Assembly: GCA_026168455.1 (NCBI GenBank)
Contig: CM047425.1
Coordinates: 23,638,648-23,702,647 of the forward strand
Reading direction: 5' to 3'
Length of the DNA: 64,000 bases
Source: Theocolax elegans
Taxonomy: Eukaryota > Arthropoda > Insecta > Hymenoptera > Cerocephalidae
The notes below the pieces were generated by a model. The model saw only the letters and a program-made list of their open reading frames with translations, was not told where the DNA came from and ran no database searches. Shown piece by piece: positions 15,378 to 29,089 of the stretch (position 1 is its first letter; every line of letters starts with the position of its first letter). The translations under genes were made by a program, and so were the position numbers.

Positions 15378-17502
15378 GCCATCTAATTATAAATGTGGTT
15401 TATTCACCAAGATTGACTAAATATTATCAAAATAAACAGATAACATTAACTAAAGAAAAAGCAGTCACTAATAATTTAAATTAACAAAACTCAATTATTA
15501 AGCTTATTAAATTCAATATATTTCAATGCATTTTTAAATGTTATGTAGTTGTAAATTTATTTTGCAAGTGATTTTGCCTTAATTGCCACAATACTAACAG
15601 TAATAATAATAATACAATATGTTCTAAAACATTATTTTTCTACTGGTAGTAACAGTTAATAGTTGAACTAAATGCGGTGAGAATAGACAAGATGAATCAA
15701 TTATTTATAGTAACAGCGGTGCTTTCGGTAAACAGTAAAACGTTAACTACAGAGGTTGTGAGGTTTCTAGCGTAATTATTATCATGAAGTCTCTTTAAGA
15801 ATCGCTAAACATTCGGAGAGTGTATAAATTTAGTAAGAACAATCAAAATCCACAATCGATGTAATATATGTAACCTTTGTTCGTGATCCGTTTTACCTTT
15901 TTTTCACTGGTAGGCGCCTGTAGGCGTGTAGTAAATGGTTTGTTGAAGCTACAAACTCTACACTAACTAGAAGCCCCATTTGCACCACGAAAGAGTCCTG
16001 ACGTGACTTGCCAATTCTCGGTATTCACGTACTCAACGTTTCTGTGGTGCCCGCAGGTACATTTTACCGTTGTTTCAACTTTGAATTTGTACCTCCGCTT
16101 ACATAGCATTTAAATTTTCGCGATCCATTCGCTAATCCCTTTCGTATCAGTTACGCCAAAGCTGTTTTAAGAGCCTCATCCTCTCTAACAACACCTTTGA
16201 CAATTATTCTACACCCAGAATACATTGTACATTCAAAATATATTTTTCTCTGCCCTTTTACTTTTTCACATAACCCTTAAAAAGTAGATGTTTAACAATC
16301 AAGTTTCGGCGTTTCAAAGTGGAAGATATACGCGCTTGTTTCAGTTTAGTTTGCTTCGTTATATTTAATTTGATTCATAAACCTCCTCCACAAATATATA
16401 GTAAAATAACCGAATAAATTCTCTAATTCTCTCGTGAAATTCTTAGATCAATAGATCGACAATGTAATAACTTATGCGAAAATATGGTACTTAGTCATTC
16501 GTTAAAATTATTTCCTTTTTTTCTTTCCATTTCCTTATCTTCGCTAATACACCGCTTTAAAAAATCTTCTTCGTAGCACACATCTTCGATTCTGCTGTCT
16601 TCACTGCTCTTCTCATTCGTATCACCATCATTTCCCTTATAGTCACTTCCGCTATCTCCACTCGAATCCTTACTTTTCTGTCACTACTATCATCAATACT
16701 ACTCTTTCCAAACCAATCAATTCACTACTCTCATTACTTCACCGGTTCATCGCTCAAAAAATGGTATTAAGAAAAAGGGATGCCCATAAATGTGGAAACG
16801 TCGGGGAACGCATAAATCATTATACGCATATAGCTCGTCTTTTACTTTTAATTATTATAATTTACTTATAAAAAGAGTTATTTTGGAAAATTAACAGTCA
16901 AACTACAAAGTTTCATCTTTAATATTGCACGACAAGAAAAAAATACTAATAATTTTAAAAAGTTACTAATTCTAAATAGATTTTACGTGAATATATTCGA
17001 CTTATCAAATACGAAATTTAGTGATGATTACCACACATACTAATAATCTGTAGAGTACAAGTAATTTTTTATTTATTTATATTTAAAATGAATATAAAGT
17101 TTTTAACTTAATCTACAAATGTAATCAATATTTCAGGTAACATTTCAGGTAAAAAAATTATTTCTTTTTATAAATAGTTGAACATAACCCAATATGCAGC
17201 TTAAAGATGTGAATTTGGAAAGGAAAACTCATTTTTCATTAAAAATTACAAAAACTGTAAAAGTTAGTTTTTTAAAATAATTTCAATATTACTAATTATT
17301 CATCTTTTATACAATTATTAATATCTATAAAATATTATTTTACATAGGTAGGGACTTCATTTTTATTTAATTTATTATGTATAAACATAATTAATATCCC
17401 TACAATATAAAATTACTATTATAATATACAAAGCAATTATAATTATAAAAAATAATTATTTATTTTTAATGGGTATAAATTATTTATATTATGAAATACA
17501 AT

Positions 17503-17538
17503 TTCAATAACGCAATAACCCAATAACCCAATAACCCA
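17503..17538. repeat. Tandem nonamer repeat CAATAACCC
   Basis: About four units of CAATAACCC, the first imperfect. The unit is not the insect telomere repeat TTAGG. Confidence 0.8.
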
Positions 17539-17613
17539 AAATGAATTACTCCTGAAAGATTCATTCTGTTAATTACATATTTTATCATTTTTTAACGATT
17601 TATAAAAAAAGAA

Positions 17614-17635
17614 TTTTTTTTTTGGGGGGGGGGGG
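17614..17635. repeat. T10-G12 homopolymer junction
   Basis: A run of ten T is followed directly by twelve G. The G run is exceptional in a window this AT-rich. Its exact length should be treated as uncertain because homopolymers are error-prone. Confidence 0.85.
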
Positions 17636-19548
17636 AGATATAACGAACAAGAATTTTTTTCTAGAGTTTGAAACCGCATTTACAATAATCGGAAGATTAA
17701 ACTTAATACAACACACTGTGATTTAGGTTATTTGTAGAATATGTGTCGATACTATGATCTATTTAACCAAAATGCTGGATTTTCAAAATACAAAGACGCA
17801 TTTTAGTTAGTAATAATTTCACCTAATTACTATTAATATTACTTTCCTTTACGTATCATTTCATTAAACGTTCAGTAATTATTTATAACACTTCCAATAA
17901 AAATTAGCGTTTATTTTCTCCATGTGACAGTATATTTATATGTATATGTATTCCGTGAGTATTCTTCTGTACACTTTTATTATAATCAAAGTTATTAAAT
18001 TTTGGTAAATGTAAATAAATATAACTTAATAAACATAATATTATTTATTTATACAGATTTTGAAATTAATAAGATATTTTAATAATTAAAAACACTTTAA
18101 CCTTAATTAAGTATGATATTACTGTCCTTTGTCCAAACGCAAGGGATATATAAATAATTTTATTGCAATATACCATACCACTGGAACATAACAATTTGAG
18201 TAAATATATTTAATTAATAATAAATAATTCGAAAAGTGAATTTTAATTCAAAGCTCTTTTTGCCCATTCTCTGATACATTTACTCTTTCTTGAATTATTA
18301 ATACTTCCTCATTAAATTTTCATTTTTAATAGAAATCCTTTAAACTTCCTACAATTACAGAAACAATCAACTAAAATGATTATTACGTCGTATTAACCAT
18401 ATAATAACGTCGGGTTGTGGCATATTTCCACCTCCACGCCGCTCAATAATTCGATAATTAATCATCCGTCGACAAATCAACACGTACAAGCGTAAATGAC
18501 AAGCCGCTTGCACATTGATTACATCTAGCTATAAGAAAATTCAGTTCACGTTTTCTCTTTTCAATTTTTATTCTTCATTTTCTATTCTTTAATTTTTATT
18601 CTTACAGCATTATTGCTATTGTCAAATAAAGAAATTTAGCATTTGGTTCATGCGTCACATATTACAGTGTTGTACCAAAACCTTTTATATGGGGAATCGA
18701 TTTTAAATTAAAGGATATAATTCTTCGACTAAACAGATGGATCTTTGTTCTACACAAGTCCAAAGAACAAAGATGTATGAGTTTTTTGAAAAACCTAAGG
18801 GAAAAGGGTGTCTACGCAAATAGAAATAGTTCGCATACCTTTGTCTCTAAGACCTACGGAGACAAGCGGACACCGATCCATTTTTCTTCGAGGAATCTTT
18901 TGTTTCATTTCAATCCGCTTTTCAAATGGTCTGTTTTTGAATTTTATTATTTTTTGCACAAATTTATAGAGTTTAATTAATTGTAATATTGATATACCTA
19001 TAGTAATATTGAAATTGTATTTTTTTACACGTAATCTAAAAAATTCCGCTACATATAGAAAAATATTTACGCTAAGATGGAGTTTTGCCTTGTACACTGC
19101 AGAAAGCTAACTGAATATCGGATGAAAGCTCAAAGCAAATAATAAAATACTTTTGATGCTTCATTCCTTTCAGATGGAAATTGTTCATTATATTTTTATA
19201 CAATACTCGTTGAATTAATTTTGATATAGTGTATCATAATTTTTTCTATTTTTAAAATTAAATGAAAATAAAATTAATTTTCGATTAAAATAGTTAATCA
19301 TTTTTTCTAATTCCATTATAGTTTTAGAAGAAAATTAGAATAAATAATAAATTTAAATAAAAATTCTAATAAAAATAAGTTATGTATTACGATGCAGATA
19401 AAAAAACCAAAATATTAAAAGTTAAGAAAAAAAACTTCGAACAGTTGAAAAGATATAACACTTATTTGTTTTTAAACAATAAATCGTAAAACGCAGGTTC
19501 TTTTCGTATCTTAAGATATAATATTCGTGCTCTTAATTCTGACAATCA

Positions 19549-19570
19549 ATCAACGCATCGGTGCGTTGAT
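19549..19570. repeat. Perfect 9-bp hairpin with tetraloop
   Basis: ATCAACGCA and TGCGTTGAT flank the tetraloop TCGG. A second short hairpin (CACGCCT-ATG-AGGCGTG) lies about 150 bp downstream near 19720. No associated gene is seen. Confidence 0.8.
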
Positions 19571-21519
19571 ATCGCATACGATAGAGAAATGTTCCAGTCG
19601 ATAAATCGTACGGAAATATTAAACATTTAATAAAATTTTAGATGTTAGCTTTAGTTGAAAGTTATGTAGCGCAACTTACTCCACGTCGATAAATAAAGAA
19701 CAACGCATTATAATATGTCACGCCTATGAGGCGTGTCATTTGGTATTGTCGCGTCCTATATTTCTTTATAGAAAGGTAAGTTGGGCAGAGATAATGTGAA
19801 TACCTTACTCATCGAGTGGCTGGGGATCAGTTAGTAGTACCAAGCACGAAAGAGGGAAACTTTGGAAGTGAAAATTGTGCTATGGGGTACCCCATATAAG
19901 AAAACTTTTAATCGAAAATCATGGTTTAAATACTGGGGACCTTCATAACTAATATCACGAACAGCCTATAAAATGTATATCACTTATTTTATTTTATTTC
20001 TCTTTCTCTTCGAATTCGATTAAAATTTAGATTTTCTATTTTTCACGTATTGCAATAACCAGCTGATATTAATTATGTATGATTCACGTTAGCGAGGTAT
20101 ATAGTATATAGTAATAAGTCTTGAAATTCTTTTAAAGTAAAAAAGTTTCCAATTGTTTGTAACTGTTCGTGATTAGTCACAATAAAAGCTTTTCGATCCA
20201 TTCACATCTATAATCTACTATAATACAACATTTTTACCTTGCTCTTGTAGCTACTTTCTACCCTTGAAATATTTTCCCAATGTTAATAAAATTCATTTTT
20301 AAGCAGTAATCGTACACGTAGCGTTAACAATATTCTGGAAAAAATCATGGTTATCGATACCTGCAGTAGAGCAGTATAAAAAAGTTGTAGATATTTTTAT
20401 TAACTCTCGTTAGCCATAATTACTGCTTTATAACATTTTGCATTTTTATATCATACTTTGGAAAATATAAATGTTTTGCAACAAAGCTAATTAGATTATT
20501 TTCATTATTCTCAGATTGATTGTTTTTAACCTCTATTTTACCGAAAATTAAATTATTTAAACTTGAGTAATTACAGTTCACAAGTTAAAAATAATTTTGA
20601 AGGTTGCGAAAAAAGATAAATTACCTTTGAAAATTTAATATTCATTAGCTTGTACGATATTATGTAGTTATTCGCGTGTCGACGATTTCTCGTTTCATTT
20701 TTTGCGATTTCAGTTTCTCTTACAACTTCACTAAGCCCGTTAGTTGAAGGTCGATGCTGTCATTTGATGAATTGCTTTGCTGGGTCATTGCGGAAGAAGA
20801 CTTTTTTCTACCGAAATGCGTTGCCAGTTTTTCGAGTGCTTATCTTATGTCTTTGACTCCCCAGGACTCTTGAAATTATTTTTTTCTTCCCCAAGTATTG
20901 TCATAGCGTTGTGGGTTGTATTTCCGGTATGTTGATAGAACATTTTTTCTTCAAATATGTTACGATTTATTGTGTCGTACGGTATATTAGTCTGAATTCA
21001 TTTATACCAGAAAATCAATTAATTTAGTTACATTTCAAGATAAACCGTATATTAATTGTTAAGCGTGAGAAAGGAAATAAGAGGAGTTCTGGAATTTTAG
21101 AAATGTTTAAGAAAATAAAGCTTATAATAATGATTGCAAGCTACATCTCATTTGTGATGTTCTGAATTTTTCGTGTAACATCTCTGTTTTTCTTTTTTTC
21201 AAACGTTTTGCTTTTTATTTTGTTTTTTCATTTATTTAATTTTTTCAGCTGGAAGTTTGTCAAGGTCAAGGTTTTTAACTTCTAAATAACAAATTTAACT
21301 AAATACCTTATTTTTTAAAGACTATTATGTAAATTAAACGACACACAAGATTTAATTTACCTCGTACTCGTTACCCTGTTGTCGAGGTCTTTACAGTCCT
21401 AAGATGATTAAGATCATCTTTAACCGAGAACTCGAGGTGACACCAAAATACCATTAATTTCGTTGCGCCAAAAAATTAATTTACAACACTTTAATTCTTA
21501 TCGTCTATTGGATTTTTAT

Positions 21520-21621
21520 CAGGGTTGCCAAGTAGAGGTGTTTTTCTTTATTGCGCTCGCATAGTATGACTTTATCTACGTAGGACAGTAAAAAACAGAA
21601 AAACCCTAAATGGTAACCCTG
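21520..21621. mobile_element. 102-bp hAT-like foldback MITE
   Basis: The element begins CAGGGTTGCCA and ends TGGTAACCCTG, and similarity between the inverted arms extends about 30 bp. The eight bases before it (ATTTTTAT) and after it (ATTTGTGT) match at 6 of 8 positions, as expected for a decayed 8-bp target duplication. CAGGG ends with 8-bp duplications are typical of hAT-family elements. It is too short to encode transposase, so it would be non-autonomous. The family assignment rests only on termini and flank length. Confidence 0.55.
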
Positions 21622-21978
21622 ATTTGTGTAAAAACTTAATTAATTATATGATAAAGTTTTACAATACTTCATAACTTATTCAATCAATTTGAATTACAAC
21701 ATTCTCTAAATTTGTACATTAAATTCGCGACTTTTCAATCAGTATAGGCGAAGTGGTAATTTGTTAATTCTGTTATAGCCATCAGTCGAGCTTATGAATA
21801 TTCACACGATCTTGTTGATAATGCAACTATATACCCTTCACCATAAAATGTTATCTGATTCACATTAAGTCGACTCACAAACGTAGTCAATATTGTAAAC
21901 GTTGCAATTCCGGTGAGGAAATTGTCATTTCACGAGGCTGTGCAAATTATAGGTATCTTGTTTCCTAAGTCATTTGAC

Positions 21979-22010
<32 letters not shown>

Positions 22011-25000
22011 TCCTCTCTCAGGTTGACACGTTTTATATGCCGCTAGTAAAAGTTTATCTACCCTTGTATGCGCTACGTGCTAGAATATACATTTCTCTTA
22101 AGACATCCATTTTTTCTATCATATACTTTATTATCTCTTTTTCCCTCCCTATCTATTTCTATTTACACTTACGTGTCATTTGATCTCGCATGAATTGGGT
22201 TATTTTATCTTTGACGAAACTGAAGAAACAAAGCAACATCGTTGTAATGTATAGTTGTAGTTATTTTTCCGTATATAAATATGTTACGGATTCAAGTAGT
22301 ATCGTGATTCTTGGCGAGTATCGAATTATATAGATGTATATTGATATTTTATAAAATAAATGAACTTAGTTGTTTTATCAAATTAGTTACGAGATGTTTT
22401 TTTTTAGGAACTAGTTGAGTTTGCCCTCTTGTAGCACACGTCATTACACACTTTTCACGTTATTACAACTTATTAAAAATAAAAGTGTTAATATCAATAC
22501 AAAAGTGTAAAAGACTTTTTTAATTCTTTACTCGCGTGATTTATCGTAACAAAATACTTTTATTTTGTACACTGACTTTTTTAATAAACAATATTTAGAC
22601 CACGATTTACGCAATGTTCTGTTAACTTTGATTTGTCAAGTTTCAGGAACTTCGGACCACTGTTATATGTCGACCACATATTTCGAATAAACTCTTCCTT
22701 AAAACAGCTTTAAAAAATGCATTTCGCCTTTGGGAATTGCAATATTGTATCCCAATAAGAGGTAGAAAATACCCGAGTAAACACCAAATTAATTTTTTTT
22801 TTAATAAAAATAAAATCCAATCTTTCTTATAATCCAACATAACAGTATACGTAATTTCAAACAAATACATAGAATATTCATTTGATAATTAACTTTCGGT
22901 TGAATTTCTGTTTCTTTTCTTTATTAGAACAGCAGTATTGCAATTCTTAAATGAAAAATATATTTTAATTTGCGCTGTGAGAGGAAATTTGTTTTTAATA
23001 ATGCACCCGGTAAAACAGGAGCAGAGAATCCTCATCATTAAGTTATAATATAATTTATTAAGAAAATGATATTAACTAAAGGTATAGCACATATATAATT
23101 GTATTATATATTTTAATAGATGAATATTAAGTTATTACATAGTGCGCTTTGTATATTACGAACAAAATTTGAATGAAGTTTTTGCGATTGTTCGTGCAGT
23201 ATTTTACAAAAATGTTATAATTGAATTACGTAATTTTTGAAATTTGAATGAATATTTGAAAAAAGTGTATCCTCAGTTTTAATACATTGTACAAGCTTTA
23301 ACTCGAATTTCAATTCTTTGTATTCTAATTAAATATTCCACTTGAAAGACTAAATTTTGCAATTTAAAAAATACTCTCGTATTAAAAAATAAAATATATT
23401 TTGAAAACATTACAATAGTTTCTAGTAAATAATTTCACGGATCGATAAATTTAGGAAAATTACTATGATTTTTATTATAAACTATAGTCATATTTTTACT
23501 GAAAACTATAGTAATTTACCTAATTTGACAATCTGTGACTTGTTAACTAGACACTAATGTAATTTTGAATCAAATGCCGTAAAAATCAATGTTTTGTTGA
23601 AAACGTTCTCGATAATTGTAAACTATTCGATTGTTTAAATACCAGAATAACGTAACTTAGTTGAAATTGCAATAGAAAATTTTTGAGGTATGCTCTAGTT
23701 GACTTTGTGCGGTTCACCATTACTGTTAATGTGCTTACGTTAGATCAGTAAATTATTTGCCATGCTTACATACGGTAGCATTGTTGTTGGTCATAATTGG
23801 CTTGACAACTATTTGCTCTTCACCTGCATAGACAATATCGTGTCCAAAACAAACTTCACCTATAGGTATTCACTTCCCCAAGTATGAGTTATTTATAACT
23901 TACTACTAAGTTACAAGGAGAATGTACAACTTCCTGAAAATGAATTTTGATCAGGCTTTGAGAGGTGATTTCCATTTGCTGGTAACCAAAATTTAAACCA
24001 TCCAATTCGTATTTCTTGTTTTCCATCGGTTCATTAGCGATGTTATTAATAGTTCTATATATGTCAAAGTTAATTGTGTCGCTAAAAATGATAAGTAAAA
24101 TAGCCGTTAATCAATTTTATTTTTCAATCGATTATTTAAATAAGATAATAACGTTATCATTTTACAATATATGTTATTTCGTTAATAAATAATGTTGTAA
24201 ACATTTAACGTTTCACTATATAAAATAAATAGTTACGTAATAGAATTAAGGTTTTTTACACCATTATTATGTTTGAAGTACATTTGCTGTTTGCATAACT
24301 TATTAACAGCTCCACGACCATTTACTGTTTACGAGACCGATTTGTGAACTTCGGGATACTAAACGACACGTACCTGTCATGGACATTAAACGAAAATAAT
24401 TTTTTACGTTCGATTAATCAATTGCAGTGCACTAAATCAATGATAACCTGTCGACAGTGATTACCATTAAAAATATATAATCCCTTACGCGATAAAAAAA
24501 ACGAAGTAAATTTGCAAAGTATATACGAATTTTAAGAGAAAAAAAGTAATCCGTATATTATTTCAGTTCTCGGTGAAAAATAAATTTCAAATTTTTTTAT
24601 TGAGTAGAAACAAAGGCATTATTTTACAGTTGGTTCGAGATCATTTTATTTTTAATTTTTTCTCAGTAAACTCACAGTAAAATTTTTGCATATAAAAAGA
24701 TAGGAGCTTCGGCGAATGGATTTAATATAGGAATGTCGGTAAGGCAAGTTTTGAAATTCGGGAAAAACCCATTCACAGTACTGGAACCCGCATGTCCACC
24801 AAGCTGGAATGCTTTACTAACTATATATACCACCACGAGGACAGATTTTTCGAATTTGAATAGAATCGACATATATACTACACCCAGTCCATTAAACTCA
24901 GTCACCTATATAGAAATATGTAATAAATTACAACAAGTTGAAAAATCAATTTAAGATGTATAACTGAGGTACCCGTACAAATAAACAAAATTTAATTTAC

Positions 25001-25258
25001 GTCAATCAATCATTATATGAAACTCTACTAGAACAAACTTCAAATTAAAAATATGCAATTTGCCGATGAAAGTAAGATTTTAAAAATATATTATTTTAAA
25101 ATAATTTTTTGTATAAAAATGATTGGACAAGTTATAAAATAATCGAATCAGGTAAAAATGTATATATATATATATATATATATTATTTGGAAATGTTATA
25201 TTTAATATTCATTTTTTTTATATGTGAAGCTGTTTCTATAAGTAATATTTTTTGTCAC
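21622..25258. other. AT-rich non-coding DNA
   Basis: No convincing gene. A slightly GC-richer stretch at 24672-24954 has open frames on both strands that match nothing I recognise. A (TA)n microsatellite lies at 25161-25182. Confidence 0.55.
21986..22010. repeat. (CT)n microsatellite
   Basis: An uninterrupted run of about twelve CT units within a longer pyrimidine-rich stretch (about 21978-22019). It causes a serine/leucine-rich spurious open frame. Confidence 0.95.
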
Positions 25259-25955
25259 CCACGCAAATCTATTATGGTGAAATATTCAGTCGATCTTGGT
25301 CAATCAACCACATTTTTAATTAGATGGCGAGGTTTTGATATCTCTTCGTCATCATCTCCAGGCTATATATCTTTATTTTTAGAACAAATGCAAGTGATTA
25401 TACATACAATTATTGTAGATACTATTACTAACTCTTAATTGTTACAGTTAATAACATTTTACTGTTACTACTCGTCAATACATTTAAAGTTTGACTTTTA
25501 GAGTACGGGGCAAATAATTGTTGTTTTCACTAAAGTGGATGTCTCAAATCATCGGATCAATAATTTTAGACACCCCTAACGACAGATGGTCTATATATGG
25601 ACTATCCCCTTCTTCTAAAGTTAACATTACTTTCTCTTTTTATAAAATCGTAGTATCACCGAGTCGTAGCACTTTTAACAGTAAAAACAAAGATAATTGA
25701 AAACCATAAAAAACTTTTTGTTTGATTTATACACCGAAGTTGAATTATTAAGATGACGACAGATGGTCTAATGTATGGACTATCGCTGTCCTCTAAAGGT
25801 TAACATCACAATTTAATTCATAAAATCGTTGCATCATCGAGTCGTCGCAATTATAATAGATAATTACACACTATTCGGTCAATTTAATGAAACATATTTA
25901 ACATATAATGTATATCCACATCATCTCTTATGCGTCTATCTATAATACAGAAACG
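25259..25955. repeat. Dispersed repeat family, copy 2, with internal tandem duplication
   Basis: Left to right: a left arm at 25281-25309 that matches the inverted right end of copy 1, hammerhead-like motif D on the minus strand, a region strongly similar to copy 1 (25400-25740), and a degenerate second copy of the unit at about 25583-25700 located at about 25756-25865. Both unit copies start with GACAGATGGTCTA and contain TAAAATCGT followed by ATCGAGTCGT or CCGAGTCGT. Copy 2 keeps the left arm that copy 1 has lost, but lacks the right arm with motif A. The shared open frames at 14667-14849 and 25518-25700 look incidental. Confidence 0.7.
25329..25362 (-). ncRNA. Degenerate hammerhead-like motif D
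   Basis: Minus-strand 34-nt motif: CCTGGAGAT, a 17-nt weak stem-loop (GAT with ATC at its base), then AAAAC-CTC. Relative to the hammerhead core it has G at A6 and A at G12, and GTC is changed to CTC. It is the inverted equivalent of motif A with the same flanks (GCCATCTAATT downstream, TATAG upstream). Confidence 0.35.
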
Positions 25956-28900
25956 GAAATAAGTAGTCAAAAAATATTCTTTCTCATTGTATAGACGTGA
26001 TTAAAAATGAGTCTTAACTGATAAGAAATTGTATATGATATACAATATTATCACATTTATGGAGACTTTTTAGATAGAAGTTAGATATCCACTTTCACTG
26101 CGCGCATTTTAATTCTACTAGTTACGGAATGCTCAAAAGACGCGCACATCCGCTACATATAACAAATGAGCCCCTGCAGGCAAAAAGTAATAAAATAACT
26201 GGAAAACTCTAAACTATATCTACTTGGCAAGGTTCAACCTAACGCTCCGCATGATTTCGGCAGTTTTTACTTGACTACAAGGCTTACTATGGTAAACACT
26301 TGGCGTCGTCAAGCAGATATTCTGGTATACGCCCGTTAATTAAAAGGAATTCGAGTATATCTGGTTGCCGCCCTTCGGCAGTTTCTGACAAACTTTGAAG
26401 CCAATACAACTCTCTTTTTTAAGTCTATATTACCGACGGTTAAGATCTACTCGACTATCAAGTCGTCTATTACTATATATACATAGAAATCGCTCGAGAT
26501 GAGACAAGATGAATTTTACTTGGTTCGCTCTCGAATTATTAGATTCGCTCATAATATTTAAATATTGCACGTCCCAGTTTTTAGCACACTCTTGTCGTAG
26601 CGCGACGTTGCGGTAGCGCTGCGCATGCGAGTTAGACCACCACCACGGCTATACGCGCTCGTAACAGTTCTGTAACTTCCATCCCTTCACTCTTAAGATA
26701 ATACTATTTTACCGTTACAACTACACTACTTACAAAACGTTATTAAATATATATTCTCCAGTTATATTTTGTACATTAATTTAACGAAATTTAATGATTT
26801 TCAACGTATTAAATGGCATAATATCTCTTGTACAAATGGATTACATTTCTAACTCCACACTGAGAAAAATAAATTTTTTGTCTAAGCGTAATTTGTCTTA
26901 AATATGTCTTAAAAAGAACATGTGCTTGTACGAATGTAATTGTTCTATAATTAAGTGCAATTTTTTTTAGTATAAATAATGAGCAGGTACATAGTAAAAA
27001 GATAAATATTTCTAAAGTTGAGCAAATTCCTTTTGATTCTAAAGGAATCACATTAAAGCAACCATTTTTTTTGAGATATATTTATAAGAAGAATTGCATC
27101 TATTATTTCTGAAATAACCGTATTTTAAATAGAATTATGTAAAAATGTTGACAGCTTTTGCTTCTGGGGAAACGTTTTTTTGTTTTGTTATCGTCCATTT
27201 ATTAGAATAAAATTATAGCTATTTCCATAATACTTGTCAATATATAAGGCATTTTTAACCTTATAAAAGTCGCTTTCATCGAGTAAGACAGAACCAAAAG
27301 CACAAGCTTTTGAAACGAGATTGATAATGTCTTTAACAAACCTGATCGCGAAATTAAAAGATCATGCATATCCTTAGAAAAATGGTATTAAACGATAAGA
27401 ATGTACGTGAATAATCGAGTGACTGATCGGGTGTGATAGGAAATTTAGAGTTTCATAAATATTGGAAAATCAATTAAATTAAAATTCGAAAAAATTGAAT
27501 TACGACTAACAATTAATTCCGACTATTTTTCATTTCCCAGCAATGAGGCCATTTCAAATAGATTGATTTCTACTAGGTGTCTTCCAAAATGTAGGTTGAC
27601 CTACCCAATGAGTGAACGAATAAGGAAAAATTGACATTCCTAAAACTTATATAGATATATAAAATAGTTATGGAAGAAAAGAACTTGAATAATATTAATT
27701 TCTGCACATTGTATTAATTACTTCAAAAAAATGGTATTATTCATTTGATAATTAAATAAAAGCTAAAAATATAACCGAAACATATTAAATGAATAACGGA
27801 GCTGGTGAATGAATACGCCCATTTAAAATACATTAGAGCTGTTATAACCTCAAAAATCTCTTATGCTTCTAACATATTCATTCACTGGTGTTAAAAATCC
27901 TTAAAAAATCTTCGTTTCTACTGTAACATGGTTATAAGGCCGTGAAAAAGTCTATTTTAATGTATTATAGACCAAAACAATAAAAAGTATTATTTTAATC
28001 ATTGCTATTAATTTATAAGCGATTAATAAAGTTGAAATACCTTCATTTAAACCAATAATGCTATGAATTTAATATTTTAAAAAATAAATTCCTCATTTGA
28101 AGCATTGTATATATTGTTTGCATAATAAGAGTTAGTATTAAATGTTAAACGCCTCCCTAAAAATTAAAATGAATATTTCATCACAAGATTCATAACAAAT
28201 AAGGTAGTAATTTAAGTAATTAATATCATTAATCGATGTTTTATTTTAGCCTATATACGTGTAAAGATAATATTTTTGAAGTCCTAGAAATGAATATGCT
28301 CGAAACCATGGAGTATAATTCTCTGACCCAAACTTAAGAATATAAATATATCCCTCCTTCGAAAAATCTAGAGAAAAGAGACTACGCAATTTAAATAATT
28401 CCAATTTGAATCAATCTTTAATTACCATTCAATAACAAAAAGAAAGATGAAATTGATAGCTTTAATTTCAAACTTGGCTCATTGGAAAAGCTTTAACAGT
28501 TCAACAATTGTGTGCATTTAAAAAATAATTAAACATTTACAGTAATTTCTAATGCAATGTTTTTTTTCATTTTCCATCCTAGTTTTTAGATATATTTTGA
28601 ATTCTAATGAATTCAAATCGAAATTAAATTTCTTTTGCTTTTTGTATGTTGATGTACCGTCTTTGTACTTACGGGTCAACTTTTTAAAACGAGAACGATT
28701 GTAGTTAATTTCACATATTATGATATATTTATTACGTTTATTAGCGTGAATGAATTTGTACAGGCCTGATTAAAATACTTTTCATTTTTGTCTGTATACA
28801 AGACATACCATTTTTATACAGCGATTTTTTAAAACACATTTTATAGAACTCTGTGCATGAAATTCAATACAGCAAACGAAAAACATAGATAGATAGTTTA

Positions 28901-29089
28901 AATTTTCTGCACAGGGTAGTATAAAATTCTAACGCAGCAGGTACAAAATATCTGCACACGCGATCGCATACCACATCGAAACCACAATAATGCGTATAAT
29001 TGTATTTTATGCTCATGTTACGTAATATATATTAATTTGATCGTGTTTCAAAAATAATGTATTATTAATATATTTATTATATTTTTCAG
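25956..29089. other. AT-rich sequence upstream of the dopamine receptor exon
   Basis: No coding region is recognised. A GC-shifted stretch at about 26160-26700 contains two CGGCAGTTT direct repeats and several CpG-rich words near 26590-26670. It may be regulatory or a decayed element. Confidence 0.5.
29087..29089 (+). promoter_or_regulatory. Candidate 3' splice acceptor for the 5'UTR/first coding exon
   Basis: A T-rich stretch ending ATTTTTCAG fits a branch/polypyrimidine-AG acceptor about 235 bp upstream of the receptor ATG. If used, the exon would begin at 29090. A transcription start within the exon cannot be excluded. Confidence 0.35.

Larger units (their letters stand above)
14499..15425. 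repeat. Dispersed repeat family, copy 1, with inverted termini
   Basis: A 29-nt sequence at 14522-14550 is repeated in inverted orientation at 15397-15425 with one mismatch. The stretch 14553-14900 is strongly similar to 25400-25740 in copy 2, and similarity resumes at about 15040-15100 against 25895-25955. Homology to copy 2 also extends upstream of the inverted repeat (the shared CCACGCAA at about 14507), so the inverted repeat is not the true end. The right inverted arm is directly preceded by hammerhead-like motif A, and motif C lies inside the copy. Compared with copy 2, about 90 bp carrying the left hammerhead-like arm is missing near 14552. Terminal repeats with hammerhead motifs are known for Penelope-like elements and retrozymes. 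No reverse transcriptase is present, so this would be a non-autonomous or truncated relative. Confidence 0.7.
15426..21519. other. AT-rich non-coding DNA
   Basis: No gene is supportable here. The block contains the nonamer repeat, the T10-G12 junction and the short hairpins listed separately. Open frames near 18777-19097 exist on both strands over the same bases and show no known domain. Confidence 0.6.

Noticed and set aside
17503..17538. Telomere-like repeat
   Set aside because: The unit CAATAACCC is nine bases and does not match TTAGG or its complement.
24672..24954. Coding-like open frames on both strands
   Set aside because: Neither strand matches a known family, and the same bases are open both ways, so no call could be supported.
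14667..25700. Two similar 60-codon frames (14667-14849 and 25518-25700) as a conserved gene
   Set aside because: Their similarity is explained by the shared repeat family. Similarity is equally high outside the frames, and the frames begin without a confirmed ATG.
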